Assembly (NCBI RefSeq): GCF_003243515.1
Contig: NZ_QFRA01000001.1
Span: 124,001 to 188,000, forward strand
Reading direction: 5' to 3'
DNA: 64,000 nucleotides
Source: Corynebacterium kroppenstedtii
GTDB taxonomy: Bacteria > Actinomycetota > Actinomycetes > Mycobacteriales > Mycobacteriaceae
The first letter of the stretch is position 1; the number at the start of each line of letters is the position of its first letter. The notes beneath the pieces were generated by a model, which was not told where the DNA came from, searched no databases, and saw only the letters and a program-made list of their open reading frames with translations. Position numbers and translations under genes: made by a program. Shown piece after piece: positions 36,069 to 44,901 of this stretch.

Positions 36069-37770
36069 GCCTAGCCGCCACTAACACCCGTTTCATGAGG
36101 TCGCTGGCGATGTTCGTGTTCAGCGGAACGCCATCAATCGCGGGCAAGCGTCGGATCATTTCATTCAAGGCCCGACGCGCCCGACGCGCATCAATCACCT
36201 CATCCGGGTTTTCTACCCAACAGCCGCACAACACGACATAGGAAAACTCGTTAATCAGCGCCGAAAGATCCTCCCACTCGGCCAGATCCTTGGGTAGATC
36301 GCGGGCATACAGCTCCTCCATCCGACGGGATGCGCTGAGTTCGAGCAGCACTTGACGTCGCGCCACGATACCCGGACGCGTCAGATCCGTCCGCTCCGCC
36401 ACATAATCCAGGAGGAAACCGTCAGCAAGAAGGACACGGCGGGCCTGCCTCCGCACGATCGACGTCGGCGCCCGGGACGATCCTGTAACCCACAACACAA
36501 AGAGGGCTACGATAGCGCCAATAATCGTCTCCCCCGCGCGCGCTGGGAAACGATCTGGGTGGCCGTCAAGTCGTTGGTGGGCGCGGTGTTGAAAATTAGG
36601 AGGATCATCGCAGTGATCCACACCGACCCCAACGCGTAGTTGCGTCCGATGGTGAACAGAGTGACCGAATACAGCGATACCTACCAAAGTGCCGACAACG
36701 CGATCGAACCCGCGGTGCGTTGTGCTAATCCGATCTTTGCCCAAGCTGAGCACCATGGTGGAGGTCATGACCACCCAATACGGGTGTCCAAAACCCAAAC
36801 CGTAGGTCAGCGCGCCCGTCAAGAAGATCGACATACCCATGCGCAGGCCAATGTGTACCGCCGCCGAGCGGAAACTCAGCGACCACTTCACCCGACGAAG
36901 AGCCGACGGCGGACCCAAATGTGGCGACACGCGCGACAATTTCGGCGCATGATCTGCATTAACGCAGTACTTCATCCTGCGGAGGGTATGCCACCGACGC
37001 CACACGACGGCGTCCACGAACTGCGTGTGAATATCCCGGGTCTTTTTCTCCGCGTACCGGCCGAACACCGAGAATGGCTTAAACTGACGCCCCCAGCCAT
37101 ATCCCAAGCGCACATCTTCCAGAGCCGTAAAAACCGCTGCGTGCGCGGTCACACGACGCCGCGCGGCTTCTGTGTGGGTGAGATTTTCTTCACGCATCGC
37201 TTCCACAGCGTCCTCCGCCGCAGTAAGATCATCGCGCATCGCCTTGTTGCGGTCTACCAACTGCAGCCCCATCGATATGCACAGCGCCAGGATGTATCCA
37301 CAGGCACCCGCCGTCACCAGAGTGGCCCCGTCGATGCCCCTGGTAGGGAGGTATGTTGCCACTGCACAGGCGATGACGTACTGCATGGCACCCGGTGGGA
37401 AGGTAATCAAACTGTGGTAGACGATGCTGCCGAGGCAGCCGATCAGTGACATCACCACAACCATGAGCATGATGTTGCCGGAGATCGCAACCCCCAGGGC
37501 CTGCGACGCGACGAAGCACACGCCGAAAACGACGAGGATGCGGAGCCGGCGCAGTGGGGGCATATTGCGAGCGGACATCGCGATGAATACACCCGTCAGG
37601 CCCGGCATGGCCAGCATTGGCGAGAACACAATGGACAAGGTGAAAAGAGTAAGAAGACCGGTAATCATCCCATGGATCGTGTATCGACCCGTCCCCGGAG
37701 ATTCAGGAAGAGAGAAAAAGTTACGGACTTCCCGCCCGGAAAGCTCCCAAAACCTATTCCACCATTTCAC
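36046..37770 (-). CDS. FUSC family membrane protein with an internally shifted reading frame
   Basis: 574 residues with two blocks of TM helices separated by a cytoplasmic stretch, as in FUSC/aromatic-acid-exporter-like proteins. Conserved text includes GFGHPYWVVMTSTMVLSLGK, STTHRGFDRVVGTLVGIAVF and ETIIGAIVALFVLWVTG. Between these last two, about 43 residues are garbled (His/Arg-rich). Translating 36536-36664 in the neighbouring frame instead gives TLFTIGRNYALGSVWITAMI, LLIFNTAPTNDLTATQIVSQ, a normal FUSC helix-loop. So two compensating indels, near the CC at 36665-36666 and the C run at 36531-36535, disturb the gene. It follows the GH32-like gene by three bases. Confidence 0.78.
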   Translation of the reverse strand: MKWWNRFWELSGREVRNFFSLPESPGTGRYTIHGMITGLLTLFTLSIVFSPMLAMPGLTGVFIAMSARNMPPLRRLRILVVFGVCFVASQALGVAISGNIMLMVVVMSLIGCLGSIVYHSLITFPPGAMQYVIACAVATYLPTRGIDGATLVTAGACGYILALCISMGLQLVDRNKAMRDDLTAAEDAVEAMREENLTHTEAARRRVTAHAAVFTALEDVRLGYGWGRQFKPFSVFGRYAEKKTRDIHTQFVDAVVWRRWHTLRRMKYCVNADHAPKLSRVSPHLGPPSALRRVKWSLSFRSAAVHIGLRMGMSIFLTGALTYGLGFGHPYWVVMTSTMVLSLGKDRISTTHRGFDRVVGTLVGIAVFGHSVHHRTQLRVGVGVDHCDDPPNFQHRAHQRLDGHPDRFPARAGETIIGAIVALFVLWVTGSSRAPTSIVRRQARRVLLADGFLLDYVAERTDLTRPGIVARRQVLLELSASRRMEELYARDLPKDLAEWEDLSALINEFSYVVLCGCWVENPDEVIDARRARRALNEMIRRLPAIDGVPLNTNIASDLMKRVLVAARPTTSMTP

Positions 37771-37773
37771 CAG

Positions 37774-39342
37774 CTATGACCACGTCTCCTCGGCCCAATG
37801 ATCACCACGATTCAAGAACAGACGTGAAGTCAACGTATATCCCGCAACGCCGGCTTCCATTATCGACCCGTCCACGCTCAACAATAATTCCGGCTTACCA
37901 ATATGGTTGCGATAATTCTCGATCGCCTCGGACAGAATCATGACGCCACGAACATCGGGGCCGTCATGATAGGACTGCTCCGTCCGATCAATGCGAACCA
38001 ACAAGTCACCGGCCTTGTTGCGCATCATGTCCACATCAACATGGACTCCGTCCGCCGACACCAACCCCAGGTGGGAGCGATGACGTGGCTCGGGAATATC
38101 CCGACGCACACCCACCACGGTGCCGTACACATTCGTTTCGGGGATGATCGCGGAATCAATCACTCCCGACGCCACATCTGCCGCTGCCGACGACGTCGTC
38201 ACGAATTCTTGAACAAGACGACCGCCACACAGGCAAACCCGGCGCGGCATCGTTAGACAATGAACCCACCCATCGTCCGCCGTAGGCTGGTCGTCCGCGC
38301 CCGGCAAACCGGCCCAGGCGATCATGATGGCGTCGTCGACGGCTGTATCATCGCCCGCCATCGGGGCGAGCCGGGCGGCATAAAATTCGTGGCCGAGGTC
38401 CAGTTCACTGCACCCGCGTTCGACATGGAATGTTGTTCCCTCAAGCCGGCCAACCCAGTACACACACTGCGCTGAGCTGGCAAAATGGTGCGCATTCGGC
38501 GAGACACCCCGCATGCTGACCACGAGGACATCCTTATCCTCCCCCGTTGCGCAATCACGCATACGAAGCAGGTTCGGGTACTCCCACGACGTTGCCTCCG
38601 GGACGATATCGAAGGTGTCGCCCTCCACAGCATCCGTCGTGTCGAGGGTCAACGGACCGTCCACCGTCCATGACGGCAGATTATCCGAGTGATACAGAGT
38701 TAACGACGGCTCCTGCACCGATCCCAGCACCATCCGCCAACCCCCGAAAGGCGAATCGGGATCGCGGAACACGAACGGGCCACAGGCTCCGTCCGGGGAG
38801 GCGGCACCGTCTAACAGGGGGTTATGGCTACTGGGGCGACACCACCCACCATGACGGCCACTGGTATCGAACAGGGCGACCATGTTCACCGACGTATCAC
38901 ACCAGTCGGCAGAAAAATGCGCGGAGGCTGGGTCTTCGGCCGGCGTCGAGTTGTGGACGCGGCGTCCCTCCCCTTGTGGAGCGACAATCCCGGTGTACAC
39001 CAGGCGCACGGTGCCGTCGTCGTCACGAACAGCGCTGCCTGGCAAACACCCGTCCCGGTCATAGTCGTGATTGGGAACGAGCACGTCCGGGTGGAAGCGC
39101 CACTCGGACCGCAGCCGCGGAGTGTGCCCATCGGGGGCCGGGGTCACCACAACGCTGGCGTGCCCCCAGCGGAGGCGTGAGTTTTGCGCCGGAAAGCGCT
39201 GGTCATGGGCAAAAAAGACATGAAGACGCCCGTCATATGTCACTACACCATGGGGTGCCATAAGCTTGCCACCCGCCGGCGTCACATGAAATCGCGGACG
39301 CCACGCCTCTACCACGTTCGCTCCTCGACGGGCCGTAGACAC
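37774..39342 (-). CDS. GH32-like protein, nucleophile motif altered
   Basis: 522 residues with the five-blade fold pattern of glycoside hydrolase family 32 (invertase, levanase, sucrose-6-phosphate hydrolase). Recognisable: WRPRFHVTPAGG start, LRWGHAS, DGCLPGSAVRDDDGTVRLVY, the RDP motif in FRDPDSP (transition-state Asp), the acid/base Glu in WEYPNLLRM, and a C-terminal PRRVCLCGGRLVQEF before the beta-sandwich. The WMNDPNG block with the catalytic Asp reads KLMAPHG instead, so the nucleophile is Ala. Hydrolytic activity is therefore doubtful. The GTG start overlaps the budA stop by one base. Confidence 0.82.
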   Translation of the reverse strand: MSTARRGANVVEAWRPRFHVTPAGGKLMAPHGVVTYDGRLHVFFAHDQRFPAQNSRLRWGHASVVVTPAPDGHTPRLRSEWRFHPDVLVPNHDYDRDGCLPGSAVRDDDGTVRLVYTGIVAPQGEGRRVHNSTPAEDPASAHFSADWCDTSVNMVALFDTSGRHGGWCRPSSHNPLLDGAASPDGACGPFVFRDPDSPFGGWRMVLGSVQEPSLTLYHSDNLPSWTVDGPLTLDTTDAVEGDTFDIVPEATSWEYPNLLRMRDCATGEDKDVLVVSMRGVSPNAHHFASSAQCVYWVGRLEGTTFHVERGCSELDLGHEFYAARLAPMAGDDTAVDDAIMIAWAGLPGADDQPTADDGWVHCLTMPRRVCLCGGRLVQEFVTTSSAAADVASGVIDSAIIPETNVYGTVVGVRRDIPEPRHRSHLGLVSADGVHVDVDMMRNKAGDLLVRIDRTEQSYHDGPDVRGVMILSEAIENYRNHIGKPELLLSVDGSIMEAGVAGYTLTSRLFLNRGDHWAEETWS

Positions 39343-40076
39343 TAGTCTTTCACCTCAGTTGTGTGGAGTTTCTCGTCCAAATCCTCCGGGGCGAGGTTCG
39401 CACGGGAGAAATCTTGCGTCAAGGGGAGTTTGAGCTCGAGGTCCGTGCCGGGGCATAGCTCAATGACGCCCTTTTCGAGTTCGAAGTCCAAGACGTGGCC
39501 ACCGCTGGTGCGATCGTCGTCAATGAAGTGCACGTGGCAACCTGGAACCGAAATTCCTTTTTCATAAATGGGGGTGCGGAAGCCAGCGATGACGCCCGAT
39601 ACGTCGTTAAATACCTGGGCGGCGTCCTCCTCGGTCACCTTGTGCATGGGCCGATACGGGCGCTCTTGGCGGACCACAGTGCGGGTTCGCACTTCGGTGA
39701 ATTTTCCGCGGATACGCAGTGCATACATGTAGTTTTCCGACGGGGTCATGCTGTCGATGAACGACGACAAGTCCGCCCGGCTGATGTGTGATGGCGCTTC
39801 GCGGACGATGCGGGGCACGAAGTTCGTTGCCACCGCGTAGGGTGTCCGCTGCTCGAGTTCCGCGGGGCGGGCTGTTCCGTCGTGCTTCAACTGGTAACAG
39901 ACCCCGTCGATAATGACCATCTCCCCATCGAGGGCATCGAAGGTCCCCAACCCGAAGTTACCTTTACCCAGTAACTCGCCGATGGTCATTTCTCCGTCGT
40001 AAATACCATCCAACAAAGCAGTCATTAGAGAGTTCTGGAAGATGGTGTGCCGTACTACTGGATGATCATGACTCAT
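39342..40076 (-). CDS. budA: Alpha-acetolactate decarboxylase
   Basis: Converts 2-acetolactate to acetoin, diverting pyruvate to a neutral product. About 244 residues. Family features: the N-terminal TIFQNSLMTALLDGIYDGEM, LLGKGNFGLGTFDALDGEMV, YALRIRGKFTEVRTRTV, and the zinc-binding His pair plus Arg/His in GCHVHFIDDDRTSGGHVLDF. The ATG at 40076 (MSHDHPVVRH) is preferred to an upstream in-frame start at 40106. First gene of a budA / GH32-like / FUSC run with overlapping or nearly overlapping ends. No budB (acetolactate synthase) is nearby. Confidence 0.93.
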   Translation of the reverse strand: MSHDHPVVRHTIFQNSLMTALLDGIYDGEMTIGELLGKGNFGLGTFDALDGEMVIIDGVCYQLKHDGTARPAELEQRTPYAVATNFVPRIVREAPSHISRADLSSFIDSMTPSENYMYALRIRGKFTEVRTRTVVRQERPYRPMHKVTEEDAAQVFNDVSGVIAGFRTPIYEKGISVPGCHVHFIDDDRTSGGHVLDFELEKGVIELCPGTDLELKLPLTQDFSRANLAPEDLDEKLHTTEVKD

Positions 40077-40156
40077 GACCAGCAATATTACACGCATAGA
40101 GCGCACACCAGAGATGATGTGCGCCCTTGGCGTGCTTCCTTTGGAAGAGGAAGGTT

Positions 40157-42022
40157 TTACTTCGTCTTCATGTCATCCAAGGCCTTGTTGCCGTCCTTAT
40201 TGGCTGTCTTGATCCTGGTCTTAAGGAAGTCGAACTCGTCCCAAATTTCCTGCGGAACCTTCGGGCCCAAGCTCTTCAACCAATCCTCGGTATCGGAGAG
40301 ATCCATCTGCCACTTATCCGCAGGTGCGGTCAGCGCAGCTTTGACATCCTTCGGGTCCGTGTCCAGGCCCTCGATATCGATGTCCTTCGAGTAGGCGGTG
40401 TATCCGACCACTGTCTTCTTGGCATCGACGCGACCTTCGATGCGATCCACGATCCACTTGAGGACACGGCTGTTTTCGCCGAAGCCGGGCCAGAGGAAGC
40501 GACCGTCGTCGCCACGACGGAACCAGTTGACCAGGAAGACCTTGGGAAGTTTGTCTCCACCCTTCTTGCCGATGTCTAGCCAGTGCTGGAGGTAATCGCC
40601 CACGTTGTAGCCGATGAACGGCAGCATGGCCATCGGGTCGTAGCGGAGGGTACCGACCTTCGCCTCAGCAGCGGCGGCGGTTTGGCCGGAGGCCAGCGTG
40701 GCGCCAATGAAGGTCGCGTGCTGCCAGTCGATAGCCTCGGTCACCAGCGGCACAGTGTCGGGGCGACGTCCACCGAACAGGATCGCGTCGACCGGCACCC
40801 CCTTCGGATCGTTGAACTCGGGCGCGGCGACCGGGCACTGTTCGATTGGCACGCAGTACCTGGAGTTCGGGTGCGAGGACAAGCAGTCCTCGTCGGGAGT
40901 CCAGTCCTTGCCCTTCCAGTCGATCAAGTGGTCTGGCTCGTTTTCGAGGCCTTCCCACCAGACGTCGCCATCGTCGGTCAGCGCAACGTTGGTGAAGATG
41001 TTGTTCCCCAGCTCCATCGTCTTCATGGCGTTGGGGTTGGACTTGTAGTTCGTTCCGGGGGCGACGCCGAAGAAGCCGTTTTCTGGGTTGACGGCGTAGA
41101 GCCGACCGTCGTCGCCGAAGTGGAGCCAGGCGATGTCGTCGCCAATGACCTCGGCCTTCCAACCGGGGATCGTCGGTTGGATCATCGCGAGGTTGGTCTT
41201 ACCGCACTGGGACGGGAAGGCGGCGCAAATGTGGTAGGCCTTGCCCTCGGGCGAGATGAGCTTAAGGATCAGCATGTGCTCTGCCATCCAGCCTTCGTCC
41301 CTGGCCATGACAGATGCGATGCGGAGGGCGTAGCACTTCTTCGCCAAGATGGCGTTGCCGCCGTAGCCGGAGCCGTAGGACCAGATCACTCGGTCCTCAG
41401 GGAACTGCGTAATGTACTTCGTTTCGTTGCACGGCCACTTGACGTCCTCTTGGCCCGGCTCCAGTGGGGCACCTACTGAGTGCAGGCCCTTCACGAAGGG
41501 GCCGTCGCCGATCTTGTCGAGAGCTTCCTTGCCCATGCGGGTCATAATGCGCATCGACATCACGACATAGCCGGAGTCGGTGAGCTCAATCCCCAGCTTG
41601 GGGTCGGGGTCGGTAATTGGGCCCATGCAGAACGGAACCACGTACATGGTCCGGCCCTTCATCGATCCCTTGAAGTGCTCGCTCATTTCAGCGCGCATTT
41701 CGTCCGGGTCGCGCCAGCTGTTCGTCGGGCCGGCGCCATCTTCAGTCTTCGAGCAGATGAATGTCCGGGATTCAACGCGAGCAACGTCGGCGGGATCTGA
41801 TGAGGCAAAGTACGAATTGGGACGCTTCTCCTCATTCAGCTTGATGAGGGTCCCCTTTTCGACGAGGTCCTTTGCGATGGCTTCCCACTCTTCATCTGAG
41901 CCGTCGCAGAAAACGACCTTATCCGGCTGACACAGTTCAGCGCACTCCGCGATCCAATTGAGCATGTCTTGGTTTGTCGTAGGGGCATTACCTTCGAGCC
42001 CCGGGATCGTAGGTGCTGACAT
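40157..42022 (-). CDS. pckG: Phosphoenolpyruvate carboxykinase (GTP)
   Basis: Gluconeogenic enzyme converting oxaloacetate and GTP to PEP. 621 residues, standard for the GTP-dependent class. Motifs: RTFICSKTEDGAGPTNSW, PFCMGPI, GYGGNAILAKKCYALRIAS, the P-loop AAFPSQCGKTNLAM with the reactive Cys, GDDIAWLHFGDDGRLYAVNP, the FFGVAPGTN segment, and FGGRRPDTVPLVTEA. GAGGAG ribosome-binding site eight bases before the ATG. With fadAB it fits growth on fatty acids. It heads the conserved pck-trmB-NYN neighbourhood. Confidence 0.98.
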   Translation of the reverse strand: MSAPTIPGLEGNAPTTNQDMLNWIAECAELCQPDKVVFCDGSDEEWEAIAKDLVEKGTLIKLNEEKRPNSYFASSDPADVARVESRTFICSKTEDGAGPTNSWRDPDEMRAEMSEHFKGSMKGRTMYVVPFCMGPITDPDPKLGIELTDSGYVVMSMRIMTRMGKEALDKIGDGPFVKGLHSVGAPLEPGQEDVKWPCNETKYITQFPEDRVIWSYGSGYGGNAILAKKCYALRIASVMARDEGWMAEHMLILKLISPEGKAYHICAAFPSQCGKTNLAMIQPTIPGWKAEVIGDDIAWLHFGDDGRLYAVNPENGFFGVAPGTNYKSNPNAMKTMELGNNIFTNVALTDDGDVWWEGLENEPDHLIDWKGKDWTPDEDCLSSHPNSRYCVPIEQCPVAAPEFNDPKGVPVDAILFGGRRPDTVPLVTEAIDWQHATFIGATLASGQTAAAAEAKVGTLRYDPMAMLPFIGYNVGDYLQHWLDIGKKGGDKLPKVFLVNWFRRGDDGRFLWPGFGENSRVLKWIVDRIEGRVDAKKTVVGYTAYSKDIDIEGLDTDPKDVKAALTAPADKWQMDLSDTEDWLKSLGPKVPQEIWDEFDFLKTRIKTANKDGNKALDDMKTK

Positions 42023-42269
42023 AGTATTTTCTCCTCACATCGATGTACAGTGCCGGTCGCCCACGCGGTCTGTTCGCGTTCCCGGCCTCTGGCTTCTGGC
42101 TTTTGGTACCACCACTGTAACCGGAAGTAGGGGGAAAAGAGGCTCTTTACCCCAATTCGTGTAGCGACGAATTTCACATTTTGGGGGATATTTTTCACCC
42201 GTTTAAACACAGCAGTTTTTTATTTCAATTTACTTATTTTCTTGGTCGTTTTCGACGTCCACCTCGGCC
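42023..42269. other. Intergenic region upstream of pckG
   Basis: About 250 bases between the pckG start and the 3' end of the minus-strand gene at 42270. It must contain the pckG promoter. The stretch 42160-42250 is AT-rich with T runs. No clear operator or terminator was identified. Confidence 0.4.
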
Positions 42270-42950
42270 TCAATCCCAACTACTGCACTCAATGCATTCC
42301 CACCGACCGCGAGTCCACGTGTCTAAACACTGCTTTGATCTGGACGATACATTATCGCCTGTCACTAACCCGCGATCTCGGGTTGTTCCGTTACGTGAAG
42401 AATCCACGTCACCACCCAATGTGGTGTGACTCTTCTCATTGTTAGTGGAGAGGTGAGTACCAGCCCCACCCAATGAATGTACTTGATAAGAAATTTCATT
42501 GCTTGAGCTATGGGGCCCGCGTGCCGACGATCCTCTCTCTAGATCGTGCTCCTGAGTACCCCCAAGATTGTGCTCCTGAGCAGCACGCCCCTCATCCAGC
42601 TCACCGCCGGAACTCATCGCCCACGAGGCATATCCCCCGTCGAACCGGACGGTCGTCACCCGGTCGACCATGCCATCGCCATCGGAGTCGGTATACACCG
42701 TCAAGCCATCATCGTCGAAGAGCGTCACCGAGTCACTGGTTCCGTCACCATCAGCATCAAGCCGAGCATCCCCCAGGTCATAGAAGCTTCCCTCGAGCGA
42801 CAACGTCAGCCCCGATACCCCCGGCGGGCCCGTCTCACAGTCCGTCAAGCCACAGAGCGCCGATGCCGACGAGGGCCCGACCGTCGAGTGGCCACCCCAC
42901 CAGTCCCCCAACATCTCGTCGTCGTCAAATAAGAAAAATGCATCCGACAT
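42270..42950 (-). CDS. Small acidic protein with Asp-rich repeats (DUF6802-like)
   Basis: 226 residues, no signal peptide or TM. A short N-terminal acidic segment (FFLFDDDEMLGDWWGG) precedes two calcium-binding-like loops, DADGDGTSD and DSDGDGMVD, in a beta-rich region of about 60 residues (SVTLFDDDGLTVYTDSDGDG). The C-terminal 110 residues are Ser/Gly/His-rich and low-complexity. The repeat region resembles DUF6802 proteins of corynebacteria, an assignment made from memory and not certain. Third cistron of a minus-strand trio (44714-42270), 19 bases after the preceding gene. Confidence 0.7.
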   Translation of the reverse strand: MSDAFFLFDDDEMLGDWWGGHSTVGPSSASALCGLTDCETGPPGVSGLTLSLEGSFYDLGDARLDADGDGTSDSVTLFDDDGLTVYTDSDGDGMVDRVTTVRFDGGYASWAMSSGGELDEGRAAQEHNLGGTQEHDLERGSSARGPHSSSNEISYQVHSLGGAGTHLSTNNEKSHTTLGGDVDSSRNGTTRDRGLVTGDNVSSRSKQCLDTWTRGRWECIECSSWD

Positions 42951-42969
42951 GTCCGTCGCCTCTCGCTAC

Positions 42970-44496
42970 TTATCGGATGGCGTCAATTGCCGACCGGCCG
43001 GGAACCTCCGACCGAGAAGTGCCCTGCCGGAGAGAATCCGACCGCGGAGCACCAGCACGTGAAGCGCCCGGGCGCGACGACGACGCCATCTCCATATGAG
43101 CAAGAGCCTCCTGCAACGCCACCGTCCGCAAACCCCCTGACCGCAGGCGTTTCACCCGTTTTTCCTCCGCATGACTGGTCACCCGACGTGCATGATCAAT
43201 CCACTGATCGCGCGCTAATGACAACGCATCCGCGCCGCCCACCCGTCGAAAATTATTCTGAAGCTGCTGGTGTCGCATGTAACTGACCACAATCGCACAG
43301 AACAAGCCGAACGCAATTCCCAGACTGATTGAGACCCCGAACGCGGTCCCCACCAGGGGCATCACCACCATTCGAGCCACCCCCAGACCGAGGCTGATCC
43401 CAACGGAAATGATCAAGATTCGTTCCGTCACGCTCGCTTCCGGTGGATCAAAAGGCACATCTATGTATGGCACTGGCTCCGTGCCGGCGGGCCGGTCATC
43501 GTTCAGCTGATCCGTGGCGGCATCAATAATCTCGGGCAATTCTTTCGGGTCAAGGCACGACCGCCAGGCCGACGATGCCGACCGATATGCATCCTGAACA
43601 GCGCGATCCATCATAGCCCGGCAATTTTGGTTCGTCACAGCCATACTGTCCCGGCGCTGTTTTTCCTCCGTATGCAACCAATTTCTCAAGGTGCTCGAGG
43701 GAAGCAGCACACGTGGCGACACGTTGTACGTGAGTTTCTTCTCAGGAACGCGGACGACACCAATATCAGAGAGGACAGCCGTCGTCGCCGAGCTCGGCGT
43801 CGATGTCGATACCCTCGATGACGGAACCGGCAATGTGTAATACTCTTTCACGTCGTCGGTGACATCATCAATGGCCTCAGTGGCCGGAGCGTGATCAGAA
43901 CTATCCGTACCGCAGACTACATCACTGTTTCCGGGATTGCTCGCTCTATCACTTCTGCCTGGATTGTCCGCCGTCGACGATGCTACGAGTTCTTGCGCGT
44001 ACCGGTGGCATACCGTCATTAATTCATAATCGGAATAACAAATCGGGTTGCCTTTCCAGTCACGTGGCAACTGCTTGCCATCACCGGGGAAAAACAGGGC
44101 ACCAGCCGAACCTGCAGAAAGCGCTCCATCGGGCGTCGAAAGAATCACAACATGATCCACGGCGCGGCGCACAGCCTCAAGAATGCGCTGGTCTTTAGCG
44201 GGAATAATCGTGTGCGCTGCGGGCGGCACCACGGCCACAACAACATCAGGTTGCACCTCGGGGCCAGCCGCAATAGCGACCTCCCATGTCACATTCTCGG
44301 GGTCGCCGGGGAAGCCACCCCGTACGGCAGCCTCCACCACACCAGCTACTCGAGGGAGCGCCGCCACGTCCGGACCGATAATGCTGACGACGAAATGTCG
44401 TTCTCCCCCATCGGTTTTTCTATCAGTCGGTCCGACGCCGTCCGATTCGGGAACACCCGTCCACGATGTTTGTTGAGGAACCGCAGGCGCGCTCAC
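42970..44496 (-). CDS. Hypothetical protein with Rossmann-like N-terminus and two TM helices
   Basis: 508 residues, family not recognised. Residues 30-140 look like an alpha/beta nucleotide-binding-type fold without a P-loop (FVVSIIGPDVAALPRVAGVV, PDVVVAVVPPAAHTIIPAKD, VDHVVILST). A polar linker follows (about 170-240). Residues 365-415 form two adjacent TM helices (ILIISVGISLGLGVARMVVM, GIAFGLFCAIVVSY). The C-terminal 90 residues are basic, then Ser/Arg/Gly-rich. The architecture recalls membrane-remodelling GTPase-like proteins that lost their P-loop, but that is speculation. The start overlaps the upstream small gene by four bases (ATGA-type junction). Confidence 0.72.
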   Translation of the reverse strand: MSAPAVPQQTSWTGVPESDGVGPTDRKTDGGERHFVVSIIGPDVAALPRVAGVVEAAVRGGFPGDPENVTWEVAIAAGPEVQPDVVVAVVPPAAHTIIPAKDQRILEAVRRAVDHVVILSTPDGALSAGSAGALFFPGDGKQLPRDWKGNPICYSDYELMTVCHRYAQELVASSTADNPGRSDRASNPGNSDVVCGTDSSDHAPATEAIDDVTDDVKEYYTLPVPSSRVSTSTPSSATTAVLSDIGVVRVPEKKLTYNVSPRVLLPSSTLRNWLHTEEKQRRDSMAVTNQNCRAMMDRAVQDAYRSASSAWRSCLDPKELPEIIDAATDQLNDDRPAGTEPVPYIDVPFDPPEASVTERILIISVGISLGLGVARMVVMPLVGTAFGVSISLGIAFGLFCAIVVSYMRHQQLQNNFRRVGGADALSLARDQWIDHARRVTSHAEEKRVKRLRSGGLRTVALQEALAHMEMASSSRPGASRAGAPRSDSLRQGTSRSEVPGRSAIDAIR

Positions 44497-44714
44497 GCAG
44501 CATCACCTATCTGACCGTCGATAATCTCTTGTATTCGATCACACATCGCGGGATCTACCGCAGCACTCTGTTCCAATGCGGTCGAGACCTCCGATGGGGA
44601 GTTCACATGAGTTACAGCGTGGTCGAAAAAGCGTCGGGCCTCGCTATTGCTATGCGGATACGACATTTGAATAAAACGGATGAGCGACGAGACCGACATC
44701 TCCATAATGCTCAA
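44493..44714 (-). CDS. Small hypothetical protein, first of a three-gene unit
   Basis: 73 residues, soluble and predicted helical (MSIMEMSVSSLIRFIQMSYP, then EARRFFDHAVTHVNSPSEVS). No recognised domain. Its stop overlaps the start of the 508-residue protein gene by four bases, so the two are likely translated together. In size and position it could be a partner of that membrane protein. Confidence 0.6.
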   Translation of the reverse strand: MSIMEMSVSSLIRFIQMSYPHSNSEARRFFDHAVTHVNSPSEVSTALEQSAAVDPAMCDRIQEIIDGQIGDAA

Positions 44715-44901
44715 TTGTGTGCGCCCATATTATGACCAGGATCCACACGGCGATCAACCCTAATGAGAAAAATTCCCCACATAATCCCCACGCAATCCTC
44801 AGATAATTCAGAGCAACTCCCCAGAAAAAGTGGTCATGATGCCCGAAACACAGTCGGCGAAAGATTGATTAAAGGTAGGCCTCCCTGGCAAAATAAGCTC
44901 G
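44715..44901. other. Divergent promoter region
   Basis: 187 bases between the small minus-strand gene and trmB. AT-rich around 44755-44870. Promoters for both directions are expected; no operator recognised. Confidence 0.35.

Noticed and set aside
40583..41479. 298-codon plus-strand frame inside pckG
   Set aside because: Shadow of the pckG coding strand; composition and lack of motifs show it is not a gene.
42740..42800. Asp-rich DxDGDGxxD loops as evidence of an adhesin or dockerin
   Set aside because: Only two loops, no signal peptide, no cohesin/dockerin context; left as a small acidic protein of uncertain family.
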